Assembly: GCA_002419505.1 (NCBI GenBank)
Contig: DIGF01000024.1
Coordinates: 1 to 64,000, forward strand
Direction of reading: 5' to 3'
From: Caryophanales bacterium UBA5729
GTDB lineage: Bacteria; Bacillota_I; Bacilli_A; Izemoplasmatales; Hujiaoplasmataceae
DNA: 64,000 nt
Part shown: positions 62,249 to 64,000 of the stretch, piece by piece
How positions within the stretch are numbered: the first letter of the stretch is position 1
Layout of the letters: every line of letters starts with the position of its first letter
Made by a program: the position numbers and the translations under genes
Notes under the pieces: model-generated
What the model saw: the letters and a program-made list of their open reading frames with translations, nothing else
Database searches by the model: none
What the model was told of the DNA's origin: nothing

Positions 62249-62667
62249 AGAGAATCACCACTTTCTTTCTTAACAAACTTTGTTCTAACAGGTAGTTTGT
62301 GAGCTGCTAAACGCAAAGCTTCTTTTGCAACTTCTTCAGAAACTCCAGCGATTTCAAACATCACTAGACCTTCTTTAACTACTGCTACCCATTCTTCTGG
62401 AGATCCTTTACCAGATCCCATACGAACTTCTAATGGTTTTTTAGTTTTTGCTAAATGCGGGAAAATCTTAATCCATACTTTCCCAGCACGTTTCATATAA
62501 CGTGTCATCGCAATACGACTAGCTTCGATTTGACGTGCCGTAACCCAAGCACCTTCTAAAGATTTTAGTCCGTACTCGCCAAAGGAAATATCTGAACCAC
62601 CTTTAGCAGGTCCTTCATAACTCACGCGATGAGGACGACGATATTTAGTTCTTTTAGGCATTAACAT
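62245..62667 (-). CDS. rplP: 50S ribosomal protein L16
   Basis: A 140-residue protein near the A-site tRNA. PKRTKYRRPHRVSYEG and RVGSGKG-like RMGSGKGSPEEWVAVVK are diagnostic. It starts at ATG 62667 (AGGAGG nine bases upstream); the family-typical MPKRT lies two codons on. Confidence 0.98.
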   Translation of the reverse strand: MLMPKRTKYRRPHRVSYEGPAKGGSDISFGEYGLKSLEGAWVTARQIEASRIAMTRYMKRAGKVWIKIFPHLAKTKKPLEVRMGSGKGSPEEWVAVVKEGLVMFEIAGVSEEVAKEALRLAAHKLPVRTKFVKKESGDSL

Positions 62668-62668
62668 A

Positions 62669-63319
62669 TTACTTAGCCTCCTTCTTCTTTGAAGGTAGTA
62701 TTTCCCCTTTATAAATCCATACTTTCACACCTAATTTACCATAAGTAGTATTAGCTTCAGCTAGAGCGTAATCAATATCCGCTCTTAAAGTATGTAAAGG
62801 AACCTGCCCTTCACTGTATCCTTCACTACGTGCCATTTCAGCGCCACCAAGACGGCCTGAGATTAAGGTTTTACAACCCTTTGCTCCTGCTTTTAAAGCT
62901 CTTTGAATTGCAACTTTTTGCACTCTTCTAAAAGAAGCTCTGTTTTCTAATTGGTAAGCGATGTTTTGCGCGACTAATCGCGCATCTTTTTCTGGACGTT
63001 TGATTTCAACAACATTTAAATAAACTGTTTTACTAGTTAATTTTTCTAATTTCTCAACAACTGCCTTTTTAGTTTCAGCATTTCTACCGATAACCATCCC
63101 TGGTTTTGCAGTATTAACGGTTATAATAACTCGTTTTTTACTTCTTTCAATCTCAATTTTTGAAACAGATGCATTTTTATAAAGATCGTAGAGTAATTCA
63201 CGAATTTTAATATCTTCATGTAATAGATCAGCTACTTCGTTCTTATCAGCATACCATCTTGATTCCCAATCAAGAATAATACCAATACGTTGTCCAATAG
63301 GATTTACTTTTTGTCCCAT
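62669..63319 (-). CDS. rpsC: 30S ribosomal protein S3
   Basis: A 216-residue mRNA-entry protein. GQKVNPIGQRIGI at the start, KH-domain segment GMVIGRNAETKKAV (variant of GMVIGRxG) and GAKGCKTLISGRLGGAEMAR (given in part). Confidence 0.98.
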   Translation of the reverse strand: MGQKVNPIGQRIGIILDWESRWYADKNEVADLLHEDIKIRELLYDLYKNASVSKIEIERSKKRVIITVNTAKPGMVIGRNAETKKAVVEKLEKLTSKTVYLNVVEIKRPEKDARLVAQNIAYQLENRASFRRVQKVAIQRALKAGAKGCKTLISGRLGGAEMARSEGYSEGQVPLHTLRADIDYALAEANTTYGKLGVKVWIYKGEILPSKKKEAK

Positions 63320-63329
63320 AAAATTCTCC

Positions 63330-63665
63330 TTACTCCCTTTCTGCCACTGTTATGTAAATGTGGCTAGTTCTTTTGAAGATTGAAAACGCTCTACCTTGTG
63401 CATGTGGTTGCATTCTCTTTAATGTTTTTCCTTCACCAACAAAAATTTCTTTAACGAATAATTTTGATTGGTCTAATTGATAATTATGTTCTGCGTTAGC
63501 AACTGCTGATTTAAGAACTTTTTCAACTGCTTTTGTTGCTCCTCTTGGTGTATTTCTTAAAGTCGCATATGCATCTCCAACGCTTTTTCCTCTAATTAAA
63601 TCAACTACTAATCTTACTTTACGAGGTGAGATTCTAACTGTTTTAGCAATAGCTTTTGCTTCCAT
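63330..63665 (-). CDS. rplV: 50S ribosomal protein L22
   Basis: A 111-residue protein whose hairpin lines the exit tunnel. RISPRKVRLVVDLIRGK and RMQPHAQGRAFSIFKRTSHI are diagnostic. One-base overlap with rpsS. Confidence 0.98.
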   Translation of the reverse strand: MEAKAIAKTVRISPRKVRLVVDLIRGKSVGDAYATLRNTPRGATKAVEKVLKSAVANAEHNYQLDQSKLFVKEIFVGEGKTLKRMQPHAQGRAFSIFKRTSHIYITVAERE

Positions 63666-63949
63666 TATTTCTTACCTCCCTTTGTAGCCTTCTTATCAAC
63701 ATGTCCGCGATAAGTTCTAGTTGGAGCGAACTCTCCTAATTTATGACCTACCATATCTTCGGTAATATATACTGGAATATGAACTTTCCCATTATGAACA
63801 CCGATAGTTAAGCCGACAAAATTAGGGAAGATTGTTGAACGTCTCGACCATGTTTGAATAACTTTTTTCGAATTTGTTTCAACTGCTTTTTCTACTTTCT
63901 TCATTAAGTGATCATCACAAAATGGACCTTTTTTAATTGAACGTGACAT
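63665..63949 (-). CDS. rpsS: 30S ribosomal protein S19
   Basis: A 94-residue head protein. SRSIKKGPFCDDHLMKK and LGEFAPTRTYRGHVDKK are diagnostic. Confidence 0.98.
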   Translation of the reverse strand: MSRSIKKGPFCDDHLMKKVEKAVETNSKKVIQTWSRRSTIFPNFVGLTIGVHNGKVHIPVYITEDMVGHKLGEFAPTRTYRGHVDKKATKGGKK

Positions 63950-63968
63950 ATACTAGAGTTCCTCCTTC

Positions 63969-64000
63969 CTATTTATTTCTTCGTCTAACAATTAATTTAC
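63969..64000 (-). CDS. rplB: 50S ribosomal protein L2, C-terminal end only
   Basis: Partial gene cut by the window edge. The last codons read KLIVRRRNK then TAG, the characteristic end of L2, and the position before rpsS is the S10-operon order. Only 32 bases are visible, so the reading rests on ending plus synteny. Confidence 0.9.
   Translation of the reverse strand, partial: KLIVRRRNK

Noticed and set aside
1..64000. CRISPR arrays, insertion sequences, prophage, tRNA genes, replication origin
   Set aside because: No spaced direct repeats, transposase or integrase frames, tRNA-like ends or DnaA-box cluster were seen on either strand by eye; a tRNAscan or repeat search was not run.

Overview
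The window is an AT-rich bacterial chromosome segment packed with housekeeping genes, nearly all on the minus strand. It has about 70 protein genes, short spacers and no gap above 300 bases. TGA is a stop codon (for example the ATGA overlaps at cysS/mrnC and rsmI/DJ-1) and tryptophan is TGG, so this is not a Mycoplasma/Spiroplasma code. Gene order is Bacillus-like but trimmed (cysS-mrnC-rlmB-sigma-rpmG-secE-nusG; rplK-rplA-rplJ-rplL-methyltransferase-rpoB-rpoC; tmk-holB-yaaT-trmN6-rsmI-metG; S10-spc-alpha). With a complete saturated-type FAS II operon, the best inference is an Acholeplasma- or Izemoplasma-like member of Mycoplasmatota/Bacillota. This rests on gene content and was not tested by phylogeny.

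Reading from the left: bases 1-244 hold the rpoC terminator and then, still on the minus strand, a near-consensus promoter plus a boxA-like element, which predicts an rRNA operon just outside the window. From 245 to 20 kb come rpoC, rpoB, a methyltransferase, L7/L12, L10 (with an L10 leader), L1, L11, two MacB/FtsX-type ABC transporters, nusG, secE, L33, a small sigma factor, rlmB, mrnC and cysS. A plus-strand ABC operon with a large unknown membrane protein follows (20.1-23.7 kb), then cspA, rmuC, cls and a DUF1508 repeat protein.

From 28 to 41 kb: rpsI-rplM; the metG...tmk cluster for translation quality and replication; a divergent ZnuCB-type importer pair; and truA-ecfT-ecfA2-ecfA1. From 41 to 42 kb lies a small unusual operon: a 98-residue unknown protein, a 30-codon ORF, and a HEPN-like/CBS-domain protein. 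From 42.2 to 51.3 kb is one 11-gene operon, acpP-accBCDA-fabH-fabK-fabD-fabG-fabF-fabZ, which makes malonyl-CoA and saturated acyl-ACP. Two FabT-like palindromes lie just upstream of its promoter. birA, which biotinylates AccB, is adjacent but separately transcribed. The rest (52.4-64 kb) is the S10-spc-alpha ribosomal superoperon with secY, adk, map and infA, cut at the window end inside rplB.

The main points for a second look are the HEPN-CBS gene with its coupled small ORF, the FabT-like operators, a structured candidate small RNA/leader between nusG and the ABC transporters, an unusual Gln at the rifampicin-site Asp516 position of RpoB, N-terminally extended TruA, and the unknown four-TM protein behind the plus-strand ABC genes. 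No tRNA, rRNA body, insertion sequence, prophage or CRISPR array was seen.
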